From Haliotis asinina (Eukaryota; Mollusca; Gastropoda; Lepetellida; Haliotidae), in the NCBI RefSeq assembly GCF_037392515.1, contig NC_090282.1, forward strand, positions 53,778,843 to 53,842,842: 64,000 bases of DNA. Reading direction: 5' to 3'. Positions 9,132 through 20,065 of the stretch are shown piece after piece. A program made the position numbers and the translations under genes. Below the pieces are notes generated by a model. The model was given only the letters and a program-made list of their open reading frames with translations, did not search any database and was not told the DNA's origin. Position 1 is the stretch's first letter, and the number at the start of each line of letters is the position of its first letter.

Positions 9132-12100
9132 TAGGAGTTCTTAAGTGCACAGAAAGGTTTTAAGTGCACAATGGATATTTTGAGAAAAGACAGAGGAAAT
9201 ACAAGATGCATTTCATTTCCTACCAGTCCTCTGGGGTGCTTGGGGCTGGATGAAGCTCTACTAGACAGCTGGCAGCACCTCTATGGTACACACTGACTCT
9301 TCGCCTGACGAGCCGAGACAGTCACCCATGTTGGCTGAAATGGGAGAGAGAGTGAATGAAATATTCAGTGTAGATAGGTTTGTAGATGGTCAAAGGGATG
9401 GGGTAATGCCTCTGCATCAGCCAGAAACAACCAAGAAGGTGGAGGGAGGGGCCAAGACATCATTGTGCATGTCAAAGGGATGGGGTAAGGCCTCTGCACC
9501 AGCCAGAAACAACCAAGAGGGTGGAGGGAGGGGCCAAGACATCATTGTGCATTTAAGGCTTTTCTGTGCACTTAACAACTCCTATACAAGACCTTACGTG
9601 CACAGAAAGGTCTTAAGTGCACAATGGATATTTTGAGAAAAGACAGAGGAAATACAAGATGCATTTCATTTCCTACCAGTCCTCTGGGGTGCTTGGGGCT
9701 GGATGAAGCTCCACTAGACAGCTGGCAGCACCTCCATGGTACACACTGACTCTTCGCCCTAGGAGCCGAGACAGTGACCCATGTTGGCTGAAATGGGAGA
9801 GAGAGTGAATGAAATATTCAGTGTAGATGGGTTTGTAGATGGTCAAAGGGATGGGGTAAGGCCTCTGCACCAGCTAGAAACAACCAAGAGGGTGGAGGGA
9901 GGGGCCAAGACATCATTGTGCATTTAAGGCTTTTCTGTGCACTTAACAACTCCTATACAAGACCTTAAGTGCACAGAAAGGTCTTAAGTGCACAATGGAT
10001 ATTTTGAGAAAAGACAGAGGAAATACAAGATGCATTTCATTTCCTACCAGTCCTCTGGGGTGCTTGGGGCTGGATGAAGCTCCACTAGACAGCTGGCAGC
10101 ACCTCCATGGTACACACTGACTCTTCGCCCTAGGAGCCGAGACAGTGACCCATGTTGGCTGAAATGGGAGAGAGAGTGAATGAAATATTCAGTGTAGATG
10201 GGTTTGTAGATGGTCAAAGGGATGGGGTAAGGCCTCTGCATCAGCCAGAAACAACCAAGAAGGTGGAGGGAGGGGCCAAGACATCATTGTGCATTTAAGG
10301 CTTTTCTGTGCACTTAACAACTCCTATACAAGATCTTAAGTGCACAGAAAGGTCTTAAGTGCACAATGGATATTTTGAGAAAAGACAGAGGAAATACAAG
10401 ATGCATTTCATTTCCTACCAGTCCTCTGGGGTGCTTGGGGCTGGATGAAGCTCTACTAGACAGCTGGCAGCACCTCTATGGTACACACTGACTCTTCGCC
10501 TGACGAGCCGAGACAGTCACCCATGTTGGCTGAAATGGGAGAGAGAGTGAATGAAATATTCAGTGTAGATAGGTTTGTAGATGGTCAAAGGGATGGGGTA
10601 AGGCCTCTGCATCAGCCAGAAACAACCAAGAAGGTGGAGGGAGGGGCCAAGACATCATTGTGCATGTCAAAGGGATGGGGTAAGGCCTCTGCACCAGCCA
10701 GAAACAACCAAGAGGGTGGAGGGAGGGGCCAAGACATCATTGTGCATTTAAGGCTTTTCTGTGCACTTAACAATTCCTATACAAGACCTTAAGTGCACAG
10801 AAAGGTCTTAAGTGCACAATGGATATTTTGAGAAAAGACAGAGGAAATACAAGATGCATTTCATTTCCTACCAGTCCTCTGGGGTGCTTGGGGCTGGATG
10901 AAGCTCCACTAGACAGCTGGCAGCACCTCCATGGTACACACTGACTCTTCGCCTGACGAGCCGAGACAGTGACCCATGTTGGCTGAAATGGGAGAGAGAG
11001 TGAATGAAATATTCAGTGTAGATGGGTTTGTAGATGGTCAAAGGGATGGGGTAAGGCCTCTGCATCAGCCAGAAACAACCAAGAAGGTGGAGGGAGGGGC
11101 CAAGACATCATTGTGCATTTAAGGCTTTTCTGTGCACTTAACAACTCTTATACAAGACCTTAAGTGCACAGAAAGGTCTTAAGTGCACAATGGATATTTT
11201 GAGAGAAGAGAGAGGAAATACAAGATGCATTTCATTTCCTACCAGTCCTCTGAGGTGCTTGGGGCTGGATGAAGCTCTACTAGACAGCTGGCAGCACCTC
11301 CATGGTACACACTGACTCTTCGCCTGACGAGCCGAGACAGTGACCCATGTTGGCTGAAATGGGAGAGAGAGTGAATGAAATATTCAGTGTAGATGGGTTT
11401 GTAGATGGTCAAAGGGATGGGGTAAGGCCTCTGCACCAGCCAGAAACAACCAAGAAGGTGGAGGGAGGGGCCAAGACATCATTGTGCATTTAAGGCTTTT
11501 CTGTGCACTTAACAACTCTTATACAAGACCTTAAGTGCACAGAAAGGTCTTAAGTGCACAATGGATATTTTGAGAAAAGACAGAGGAAATACAAGATGCA
11601 TTTCATTTCCTACCAGTCCTCTGGGGTGCTTGGGGCTGGATGAAGCTCCACTAGACAGCTGGCAGCACCTCCATGGTACACACTGACTCTTCGCCTGACG
11701 AGCCGAGACAGTGACCCATGTTGGCTGAAATGGGAGAGAGAGTGAATGAAATATTCAGTGTAGATGGGTTTGTAGATGGTCAAAGGGATGGGGTAAGGCC
11801 TCTGCATCAGCCAGAAACAACCAAGAAGGTGGAGGGAGGGGCCAAGACATCATTGTGCATTTAAGGCTTTTCTGTGCACTTAACAACTCTTATACAAGAC
11901 CTTAAGTGCACAGAAAGGTCTTAAGTGCACAATGGATATTTTGAGAGAAGAGAGAGGAAATACAAGATGCATTTCATTTCCTACCAGTCCTCTGAGGTGC
12001 TTGGGGCTGGATGAAGCTCTACTAGACAGCTGGCAGCACCTCCATGGTACACACTGACTCTTCGCCTGACGAGCCGAGACAGTGACCCATGTTGGCTGAA

Positions 12101-13742
12101 ATGGGAGAGAGAGTGAATGAAATATTCAGTGTAGATGGGTTTGTAGATGGTCAAAGGGATGGGGTAAGGCCTCTGCACCAGCCAGAAACAACCAAGAGGG
12201 TGGAGGGAGGGGCCAAGACATCATTGTGCATTTAAGGCTTTTCTGTGCACTTAACAACTCTTATACAAGACCTTAAGTGCACAGAAAGGTCTTAAGTGCA
12301 CAATGGATATTTTGAGAAAAGACAGAGCAAATACAAGATGCATTTCATTTCCTACCAGTCCTCTGGGGTGCTTGGGGCTGGATGAAGCTCTACTAGACAG
12401 CTGGCAGCACCTCCATGGTACACACTGACTCTTCGCCTGACGAGCCGAGACAGTGACCCATGTTGGCTGAAATGGGAGAGAGAGTGAATGAAATATTCAG
12501 TGTAGATGGGTTTGTAGATGGTCAAAGGGATGGGGTAATGCCTCTGCATCAGCCAGAAACAACCAAGAAGGTGGAGGGAGGGGCCAAGACATCATTGTGC
12601 ATTTAAGGCTTTTCTGTGCACTTAAGGTTTCCTATACAAGACCTTAAGTGCACAGAAAGGTCTTAAGTGCACAATGGATATTTTGAGAAAAGACAGAGCA
12701 AATACAAGATGCATTTCATTTCCTACCAGTCCTCTGGGGTGCTTGGGGCTGGATGAAGCTCTACTAGACAGCTGGCAGCACCTCCATGGTACACACTGAC
12801 TCTTCGCCTGACGAGCCGAGACAGTGACCCATGTTGGCTGAAATGGGAGAGAGAGTGAATGAAATATTCAGTGTAGATGGGTTTGTAGATGGTCAAAGGG
12901 ATGGGGTAAGGCCTCTACACCAGCCAGAAACAACCAAGAGGGTGGAGGGAGGGGCCAAGACATCATTGTGCATTTAAGGCTTTTCTGTGCACTTAACAAC
13001 TCCTATACAAGACCTTAAGTGCACAGAAAGGTCTTAAGTGCACAATGGATATTTTGAGAAAAGACAGAGCAAATACAAGATGCATTTCATTTCCTACCAG
13101 TCCTCTGGGGTGCTTGGGGCTGGATGAAGCTCCACTAGACAGCTGGCAGCACCTCTATGGTACACACTGACTCTTCGGCTGATGAGCCGAGACAGTGACC
13201 CATGTTGGCTGAAATGGGAGAGAGAGTGAATGAAATATTCAGTGTAGATGGGTTTGTAGATGGTCAAAGGGATGGGGTAAGGCCTCTGCACCAGCTAGAA
13301 ACAACCAAGAGGGTGGAGGGAGGGGCCAAGACATCATTGTGCATTTAAGGCTTTTCTGTGCACTTAACAACTCCTATACAAGACCTTAAGTGCACAGAAA
13401 GGTCTTAAGTGCACGATGGATACTTTGAGAAAAGACAGAGCAAATACAAGATGCATTTCATTTCCTACCAGTCCTCTGGGGTGCTTGGGGGCTGGATGAA
13501 ACTCTCCTAGACAGCTGGCAGCACCTCCATGGTACACACTGACTCTTCGCCTGATGAGCCGAGACAGTGTTCCATGCTGGCTGAAATGGGAGAGAGAGTG
13601 AATGAAATATTCAGTGTAGATGGGTTTGTAGATGGTCAAAGGGATGGGGTAAGGCCTCTGCACCAGTCAGACACAACCAAGAGGGTGGAGGGAGGGGCCT
13701 AGACATCATTGTGCATTTAAGGCTTTTCTGAGCACTTTTAAG
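9132..13742 (-). repeat. 371-bp satellite array, orientation 2 (about 12 monomers)
   Basis: The same satellite in reverse orientation. Equivalent points lie at 9283, 9736, 10107, 10478, 10931, 11302, 11673, 12044, 12415, 12786, 13157 and 13528. Spacing is 371 bp except for two 453-bp monomers starting at 9283 and 10478, which carry an internal 82-bp duplication. Variants alternate every second unit between 10931 and 12415, so a dimeric higher-order repeat is present. The last monomer (to about 13742) is diverged, as expected at an array edge. Confidence 0.95.
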
Positions 13743-13968
13743 ACAGCAACACTGACCTTAATAAATGCTTGTTCACAATGTAGTCTACCCTGGTGATACA
13801 AATATCAAACTGTAAGACTTCTGGCCTTATCGCCCCATAAATTTCATTCCAGTGAAACGATATCACTTGAATATATATATTTCTTAACTGAGTATGCAGT
13901 TTTAACATGTTTCTTTAATCGTATCATAACATACTGAAACATGTGCTCATATTCAGCTCATAACAATG
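13743..13968. other. Unique spacer left of Polinton B
   Basis: AT-rich DNA with no gene. At about 13900-13946 (minus strand) it carries a diverged relative of the repeat at 6711-6778 and 7455-7525. It ends with CAATG, the left copy of the Polinton B target duplication. Confidence 0.6.
13964..13968. repeat. Polinton B target-site duplication (left)
   Basis: CAATG directly before the element terminus AGTAGTATAGGG; the same CAATG follows the right terminus at 28196. A sixth base (A) is ambiguous because it equals the first base of the element. Polintons normally make 6-bp duplications. Confidence 0.75.
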
Positions 13969-14303
13969 AGTAGTATAGGGAATAGGGGTTTTGGCTCACT
14001 TTCAAGAAATGTCTCTACAAAGCCTTATTTACTAAATAAGGCTTTGGTTGGGCCATTAGCTCTTGCTACTATTACCCCTACTACTTAACGTGTGTTGGAG
14101 GTAACACTGTGCCGTACGGTACGATCAATAATTCTTCTCTTACAAACCCCCTACCCGGCCCATCCCTCAAGTAGTACAAGTTAGGTTCGTCGGCTTTCAT
14201 ATCCACTTTATCTATGTTGTAAGTTTTGACTGACCATATAGGATCGGTGGCTCGCTTACGGCTATCACCCTCGTGTTCCCCCGGCTGGTATAGATACCTC
14301 ACT
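13969..14303. repeat. Polinton B left terminal inverted repeat
   Basis: Reverse complement of 27865-28195 apart from two small length differences. The outer 100 bp are non-coding and carry the palindrome at 14022-14042; the inner part is the 3' end of the integrase gene. Confidence 0.9.
14022..14042. promoter_or_regulatory. Perfect palindrome in the TIR
   Basis: Ten-base arms GCCTTATTTA and TAAATAAGGC around one central base, 53 bp from the terminus. The same palindrome sits at the same distance at 28122-28142 and, with 9-bp arms, at 6634-6652 in copy A. Conservation of sequence and position suggests a protein-binding site at the ends (integrase or replication initiation); this is inference. 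Confidence 0.6.
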
Positions 14304-15040
14304 AGAGCCCTATCTGGTATCTGTTTCTCCTTCCCACGCAATGGAGCGGCCGACTCTGCAACTATTGATTTTAGTTTGATAGCGTCTGCCGGTTTCTTAC
14401 CGGTGAGACGGGTGACTTCATGGTTGATTGCCGACACCACCTTGGGTAACCTCGTGACCCATTCAGTCGATCGTTTTCCAGGGGTGGCCATCTCCCTAGC
14501 ATACTGATGGCCGAACAAGCGCTCAGCCAAAGTCCTATTAAATCTCTCAACTATGGCTTGGCTGCGATGGGCTCCGGCCGTGCCACGCCTGACCTTTGTA
14601 TCGTGTTTGGCTAGCAGTTGTGACACGGCACCCATGAACTCCCGTCCGGGGTCAACTTGCAGCTCTGTTGGCCACGTCAGCGGGCTGCGTATGTATATGC
14701 GTTCGAATCCTCTGGCTACCTGGGCCGAATCTTTCGTGGTCAAGGGTTCGGCTTCCTTGTAACGACTGGCTACGTCCACTACGGTTAAGGCATACTTGTA
14801 CCTCTTGTCGTGGGGTAGGAACAGTAGGTCTGCCTGGTGAACGCTATTAGGTATGTTAATACCGAACCTCCTTCTAGGCATGTAGCGTGGTGCCGGCAAA
14901 TAGATCTGCCACAGGGCTTGTCATTCAAGCCACGCTTTGGCTTCCTCCGGGGGTACTCGCGCTATTTTAGCTAGCTTATCTACTGCGCTAGCTCCTTTCC
15001 AGTACCCACGCGGGCTGTAGTAAATAGCCTCAAATTTCAT
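14081..15040 (-). pseudogene. Polinton integrase (DDE), copy B, interrupted
   Basis: Same integrase as copy A: rve core with the Asp, Asp and Glu catalytic contexts (HQADLLFLP, QVDPGREF, IVERFNRTL) and a C-terminal chromo/SH3-like module. The region starts at the ATG overlapping the polymerase stop and ends in the TIR. It looks interrupted about once. Few differences separate it from copy A. Confidence 0.9.
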
Positions 15041-18000
15041 CAATAGCTATCCAACGTTTCGTGTCCATAGGCGACAGGGACGTCTTGTTTATAGTCAGTC
15101 CGTATATCTTATGCCCATCACTTCTAAGTGTGTTCATTTTATGTCTAAAGGTACGGGTCTTGAACAGGGCTTCCTTGAATCTGGCGTGTTTGATGTGTTG
15201 TTTCACCACATACTTCTTAACCCCCTTAGCCTTCCGGATCTCACTATTGTCGGCTTTCAGTATGGAGTACATCTTAGGTCTCAAACCTATGTACTCGGCT
15301 ATGGGCGTGCCAGCACACTCGTCCTTCATCTTACCTAGGACCTTTTTATTTACCGTACTGTGTATGGTATGGGTCTTAGGGTAGTCGCTGGTGTCGTATA
15401 AATCGAGGTGTTTTTTCATGTCCTCGTACACGTCCTCGGTTCGAATCTCCATCAGCAGGGAATCCGTGTCAGTGTACAGCACTTCACACCTGTCACCGTA
15501 CTGTTTCTTGAGCTCGTTGTAGTAAAAGTCGTACATCAGGTGTTTGGATAAATTGAGGATGCTCATCCCCACGTAAACAGGCCGGTTGAATTTTATGTGG
15601 CTTTTCTTCATGTGTAGGGCAACCAGGTTGTCTGTGAATATCTTACTACGGTTGAATGCCGGACTGGCTATCAATCTCCTGAGCTTGTCTTCCTCACTCG
15701 ACCGAACCAGCTTCACGGTCACGCGTTTCCTCAGGTTCTCCATAGTCTTACCAAACACCGAGTTGTTCATGAGCTTGTAGAGATTTTTCTCAAAATCACT
15801 GGTGGCTTTTTTTCGTAGGTCTGTGTTCATTCTGATGTAGGGCTCCATCCATGGGCTCTGGTCGAACATGAGCACCCTGCGTATTTTGGTCAGCCTCATA
15901 CCCAACGACAGGTACAGCTGTAGGTTGCGATAGTGAACGATGTACTTGGTCTTATTCATTAAGTTAGGCACGAGTTTTTCAACGTCTGTCACACGCCCAC
16001 CTGACAAGTTATGTTGGTACTCAGACATCCAGTCTGGGTTAACCCTCATACGTTCGGGGGCCAGGGGGTAGCTGTTGTGTGATGTGTGTAATTCCTTGGT
16101 ATACTCTAAGTCAACCTCGAGGATATACCCTTTGTTCGAATCTGGTGCAACCCCCATAACATCAACGTGGGGTACCCATTCGAATCCCCCTGTAGGTAGA
16201 TACTGACTCATGGCCCAGCCGTACAGGTTGTTTGCGTCGAGGTAGAGAATGTGATTGGTTGGTTTGTTAGGATCGTAACCTTTCACGTATTGATTATTTG
16301 CTTTCGCGTATCGTTTGGATGCCATGGAAATCCCACCTCGCAAGCCTTTCTCAATGAATAGGTGCATGTCGTAATCTGTGAGCAATTCCAAATTAACTCC
16401 GGTCTTTTTAAGCAAGGCGTCCCACGACAGACCTGGGCTGGTGTAATACCAGGCGGGGTCGAGTTTATACTGCTTGAAACACGTTCGCCTAAATGTTTCA
16501 AACACGTCGGCTAACAGCAGTACATCTGTCCTCAAGTACAGATCGTGATAATCACCCAGGTTCTTACAACCCAGTTTATTCCATACGTTAGTCGCGTGCG
16601 AGTAATCATCTCGTGAGACGGACGCCTCATTCAGCTTGCTATAAAAGCAGTCAATAGGGGGTAGTCTGGTCTCGGTGAACTTGGCCCAACTATACATGTA
16701 CTCATAGGGGTACACACCCTTCCTCATAAGCAGGGGTCTAGTCTCGGCGTCTGTGTATCGATCGGTGATAGGGAAGGTATTGTTGGCCTTGACCAGACTG
16801 TCGAGTGACGACAGGAGGAACTGAAACGAGTCAATGAACCTAAGTCCGTTTAAGCTGAAGGAGATGTATCTCTCCATGTTGTTGGGGATGCACGTTATAT
16901 TACCATCGATTTTCGCGATGGCCTGCATGATCAAGTGTGAGTCGTACCCTCTCAAGTTGTGAAAGACAACGGGGATGTTTATTGTCTTAGGGTTGATTTT
17001 AAGCTTGAGGTTGCACGCGCTGTGAGCGGCGCCTCTATACTTACCAGTTATGTGGCAGTGATCTCTCACCGAATCACCGTTAAGTGGTGAGTCACACACG
17101 TGACAGTTAGTGCTACTAGCGTGAGCTAGCTTGTCGTCTTGGGTCACACGCATGGGAGCGATTTTATACAATGCATTCCTAATAATTTTTTCTTCCTCCT
17201 GCAAACACTTTAGAAACCTTTCAGCCGCGTCAGGGCCCCTATACACTACCGGAGCTTTCGTTTCCCCGTCACAACGGACGACAATGTATCCAAACGAACA
17301 GGCTTTATGCTCTTGTGTCTTGTGGGTGAAGCTACCACTGGGAGCCTCGCCGGCGGCAGCCACTAAGGCTTCGAAGTCGGCGTATATGATATAAGGCACA
17401 GACATTTGATTCTTGTGGTTACAGAATTTTAGGATATTATCACCTTCCTTAGGCATGTCGACTCGTATGGCCGTCTGCCCCACACCTTGGCAATCATCCC
17501 GGTGGGATTCTAATAAATCAGCTCGGGTGAAGCCATGTAGACATCGTTCACAGAAGTGGGTCTTTCCTTTGTATGCTGATTGGTCATACAACAGCCTGCT
17601 AAAGTGTTTTATCCATGTGTAGTGATACTTGTCACCTCGCTGGATCATGAATATATTGATAACTTGGCGATCCTTCACCGGGCTGACCCTGTGTACTATT
17701 GTTGTGTTACCTTCGTGCCCAAAGACATTTATAGCCAGATTATTCTGTTTTTCTACTTTAGTGATCTGGGATATGGGGGTGGGTTCATCTATACCATCCC
17801 AATTGAGCCCATCATCTTGGGGATAGCTAGAAAGCCTATCTGAATTAGCGCCAGCTGGAAATAAGGCTGACCTGATAGCTAACCTCAGGCAATCGTTTCC
17901 TCTATTCTTAACGTTTACTATGGCATGTTTGTTCCTATAGTAGGGAGGCAAGGCTAGGTATGACCCGCCTCTGAATGGCATGTAGTTAGCTATGTCTAGA

Positions 18001-18692
18001 TAGACATTATCGATTTTATCTACAGCCCACCCGGACCCCAAGTGTGTGTAGCGTTCTAGGTATTCTCGTATCTGCTGAAAACTGGTATCGATTGATGCGT
18101 CAATGGTCTCTGTATGTGTGGCGACCTCTTGTTGACCTCGGAAGTAAGGCTGAACATACTCAGTGGCCCCTGTGGGGCCCCCAACCTGCTTATCGAGCGA
18201 CATTTTCACTGTGATCTGAAACTTGATACTTCCTAGGTTATTTAGTTCCTGGTTGACCTTATCAGCTATCAGAGGCTTGATATCTGTAATGTCTATGTTT
18301 CTATCAACGTGCAAGCGCCAACCTCTCAAATAGTTGCCTACAGCGCGCTCAGTGCGCACGAACTGTAGGTCAATAGCTCTATTCTGTCGTAATAATTCTA
18401 TAAGCTGTGGTTTTCTCATACGGGAATACCCGCCTAAACCCAAATCCTGTGCCTCGGCTTTCAGTTGTTTTACAGTGGGCACGGGGGCATGTGATAACAA
18501 TGCGGTTAACCCGGCTCTCCCCAGGTTTGAATAACCCGTGTATCCAAGCTGTTTTGCTTGAGCTTTTAATTGTTTTACTGAAGGAGGGGCTTCTAAACCT
18601 AGTAATCCCAACAATGCTGACTTCCGCATTCGAGAATACCCGATCACACCTCTCTGTTTTGCGACCCTCTTCAGCTCGCGTACAGTAGACAT
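15030..18692 (-). CDS. Polinton protein-primed DNA polymerase B, copy B
   Basis: A 1220-residue family-B polymerase, open throughout. Residues 1-105 hold three HeH/SAP-like repeats (TVRELKRVAKQRGVIGYSRM and two relatives), then a finger-like motif (HFCERCLHGFTRADLLESH), exonuclease motifs YADFEAL, HNLRGYDSH and YLRTDVLLLADVF, an endonuclease VII-like zinc region with RDHCHITGKYRGAAH, and polymerase motifs A (LDANNLYGW), B (KLMNNSVFGKT) and C (YTDTDSLL). I chose ATG 18692 (MSTVRELK) because it matches copy A and follows an AT-rich leader. Protein priming is the known mode of this family. The stop overlaps the integrase start, suggesting coupled expression. Confidence 0.96.
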   Translation of the reverse strand: MSTVRELKRVAKQRGVIGYSRMRKSALLGLLGLEAPPSVKQLKAQAKQLGYTGYSNLGRAGLTALLSHAPVPTVKQLKAEAQDLGLGGYSRMRKPQLIELLRQNRAIDLQFVRTERAVGNYLRGWRLHVDRNIDITDIKPLIADKVNQELNNLGSIKFQITVKMSLDKQVGGPTGATEYVQPYFRGQQEVATHTETIDASIDTSFQQIREYLERYTHLGSGWAVDKIDNVYLDIANYMPFRGGSYLALPPYYRNKHAIVNVKNRGNDCLRLAIRSALFPAGANSDRLSSYPQDDGLNWDGIDEPTPISQITKVEKQNNLAINVFGHEGNTTIVHRVSPVKDRQVINIFMIQRGDKYHYTWIKHFSRLLYDQSAYKGKTHFCERCLHGFTRADLLESHRDDCQGVGQTAIRVDMPKEGDNILKFCNHKNQMSVPYIIYADFEALVAAAGEAPSGSFTHKTQEHKACSFGYIVVRCDGETKAPVVYRGPDAAERFLKCLQEEEKIIRNALYKIAPMRVTQDDKLAHASSTNCHVCDSPLNGDSVRDHCHITGKYRGAAHSACNLKLKINPKTINIPVVFHNLRGYDSHLIMQAIAKIDGNITCIPNNMERYISFSLNGLRFIDSFQFLLSSLDSLVKANNTFPITDRYTDAETRPLLMRKGVYPYEYMYSWAKFTETRLPPIDCFYSKLNEASVSRDDYSHATNVWNKLGCKNLGDYHDLYLRTDVLLLADVFETFRRTCFKQYKLDPAWYYTSPGLSWDALLKKTGVNLELLTDYDMHLFIEKGLRGGISMASKRYAKANNQYVKGYDPNKPTNHILYLDANNLYGWAMSQYLPTGGFEWVPHVDVMGVAPDSNKGYILEVDLEYTKELHTSHNSYPLAPERMRVNPDWMSEYQHNLSGGRVTDVEKLVPNLMNKTKYIVHYRNLQLYLSLGMRLTKIRRVLMFDQSPWMEPYIRMNTDLRKKATSDFEKNLYKLMNNSVFGKTMENLRKRVTVKLVRSSEEDKLRRLIASPAFNRSKIFTDNLVALHMKKSHIKFNRPVYVGMSILNLSKHLMYDFYYNELKKQYGDRCEVLYTDTDSLLMEIRTEDVYEDMKKHLDLYDTSDYPKTHTIHSTVNKKVLGKMKDECAGTPIAEYIGLRPKMYSILKADNSEIRKAKGVKKYVVKQHIKHARFKEALFKTRTFRHKMNTLRSDGHKIYGLTINKTSLSPMDTKRWIAIDEI

Positions 18693-18752
18693 AGTGTTTA
18701 CACCTAAGAGAACCAATGTCTAATTGCTTCACAGTAAAGGGAGGTAACCCTT

Positions 18753-19019
18753 TCACGCACTGGAGTCTATCTTGAGCAGTCGCCTACGTTCTTTTATGTA
18801 GCTTTTTTTATTCTCGTAGATGAGTTGATGTCTGACTACGTTCGCTCCGTGAGCTTTACATAGACAGTAGTGTCCTTTAACCCCGATACCACACACAGAA
18901 CACGTGTAGTTAGGACTTCCCATATGGAAACAACAGAACCCCTGATTCCTGCATTTCCTACCACAGGCCTCGGTCTTCCCCATAAGTATGTATTCGCATC
19001 GGTATGGAGCGGGTCTCAT
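18753..19019 (-). CDS. Cysteine-rich small protein, copy B
   Basis: 88 residues, differing from the copy A protein (1282-1548) at only two positions near the C terminus. Paired cysteines and histidines suggest zinc binding. It lies immediately upstream of the polymerase on the same strand and probably shares its expression programme. Function unknown. Confidence 0.62.
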   Translation of the reverse strand: MRPAPYRCEYILMGKTEACGRKCRNQGFCCFHMGSPNYTCSVCGIGVKGHYCLCKAHGANVVRHQLIYENKKSYIKERRRLLKIDSSA

Positions 19020-19038
19020 GTTTACTTATATAGGTATT

Positions 19039-19464
19039 TTAATTTAATTGCTTCGCAACCAACGCAGTAGCTGCTATACCCAACACAATGAAGCCCAGTT
19101 CACGATTCATTTGTCCCTTGGATGGTGTGTAGTACTGAGCGAGTGTGGGTTTATTGAGCGGTTCCAATTGTTTACCAGTTAGTAGGTAGTATTCTTTCAT
19201 TGCTTCATCGACATCGTTGAATGTTTGAACGGCATGGTTTTCACGCTGGAGTTGTTCATTAATAAAATCGATCCTCTGGAGGCGTTTTTTAGCGTACTCA
19301 GCCTGTGCTCTTTGTAATTTCTCAGTAGCGAGATCGTGCCGCTTCCTTTCTTCCTGTATTTCAGCCGCGTGATCATCTCGTAGTTTCGAGAAGAGGAAAT
19401 TACTCCCGGAAAATGCCAGGGCATTCACTAACACCCCACCGACCATCATAGCTATCGTGGCCAT
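19039..19464 (-). CDS. Coiled-coil protein with hydrophobic ends, copy B
   Basis: 141 residues: N-terminal hydrophobic segment, central charged coiled coil, C-terminal hydrophobic segment (ELGFIVLGIAATALVAKQLN). Relative to copy A it has a two-residue insertion (Asp-His) and several conservative Lys/Gln/Arg changes in the coil, typical of purifying selection on heptad character. Starts 8 bp after the end of the 75-residue gene. Confidence 0.62.
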   Translation of the reverse strand: MATIAMMVGGVLVNALAFSGSNFLFSKLRDDHAAEIQEERKRHDLATEKLQRAQAEYAKKRLQRIDFINEQLQRENHAVQTFNDVDEAMKEYYLLTGKQLEPLNKPTLAQYYTPSKGQMNRELGFIVLGIAATALVAKQLN

Positions 19465-19472
19465 CCCTATAT

Positions 19473-19700
19473 TTATCTCATTATATTTTCAGGTATGATC
19501 CCTTGTTTTACTAGGATGTCTTTTGTGGCCATCGCCATACCAAGGTTCATTATGAGCATACCCATATCCTGCAGGTTGAAATCTAGCTTGATAGTTGGTT
19601 GTTTAAGCACCATTTTAGTCAACCGAGCGTACCCTACAGCTAGACTGGCGACCACTGTGGCGTGGTATGCGTCGTTGACGAACGTTTTCCCCTCAGACAT
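19473..19700 (-). CDS. 75-residue hydrophobic protein, copy B
   Basis: Differs from the copy A protein at two C-terminal residues only. Preceded by the AT-rich spacer 19701-19726, the same promoter-like element as 581-606. Function unknown. Confidence 0.62.
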   Translation of the reverse strand: MSEGKTFVNDAYHATVVASLAVGYARLTKMVLKQPTIKLDFNLQDMGMLIMNLGMAMATKDILVKQGIIPENIMR

Positions 19701-19726
19701 TATGTATATGATATAAAATATTAAAA

Positions 19727-20065
19727 TTATAACATGATATGCGGGTCGACAGTGGGGGTACCCCCCACACCCCCAACAGTGGGGGTTACCACCTCATGGT
19801 GAGGGTTTCCCTCACGTGTATATAACCACGAGATAGCCAAGGCAGCAGTTACGCCTACAGCCAACAACAGTCGGGGGTTGGTCACTTTATGTTGGTTACA
19901 CCACCGTTTTTTACCGGCAGCTACTCTCTTAGGATTCTTCTGTCTGGTTACTGTTGAAGGGGTCTCCACCGTCACCTCGGGACTCACTGTTGGGGGTGGG
20001 GTCTCCTCCATCACTGTGTCCACTGGGGTTTCCTCCTCCTCCCTGGGGGATTGTGCAGTATCCAT
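19727..20065 (-). CDS. Small membrane protein with acidic Pro/Thr N terminus, copy B
   Basis: 112 residues: acidic Pro/Thr/Glu region 1-45, basic patch (KNPKRVAAGKKRWCNQHK), hydrophobic segment LLLAVGVTAALAISWLY, Gly/Thr/Pro tail. The basic patch and membrane segment are well conserved against copy A whereas the repetitive ends differ in length, so the core is probably the functional part. The first third overlaps the next gene in another frame. Confidence 0.58.
   Translation of the reverse strand: MDTAQSPREEEETPVDTVMEETPPPTVSPEVTVETPSTVTRQKNPKRVAAGKKRWCNQHKVTNPRLLLAVGVTAALAISWLYTREGNPHHEVVTPTVGGVGGTPTVDPHIML

Noticed and set aside
7630-13742. Series of 65-codon frames (MQRPYPIPLTIYKPIY type) in the satellite
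   Set aside because: They recur only because the monomer recurs, have no family resemblance, and change or disappear with monomer variants.
7630-13742. CRISPR-like array
   Set aside because: Contiguous 371-bp monomers with no spacers, in a eukaryotic context; a satellite.
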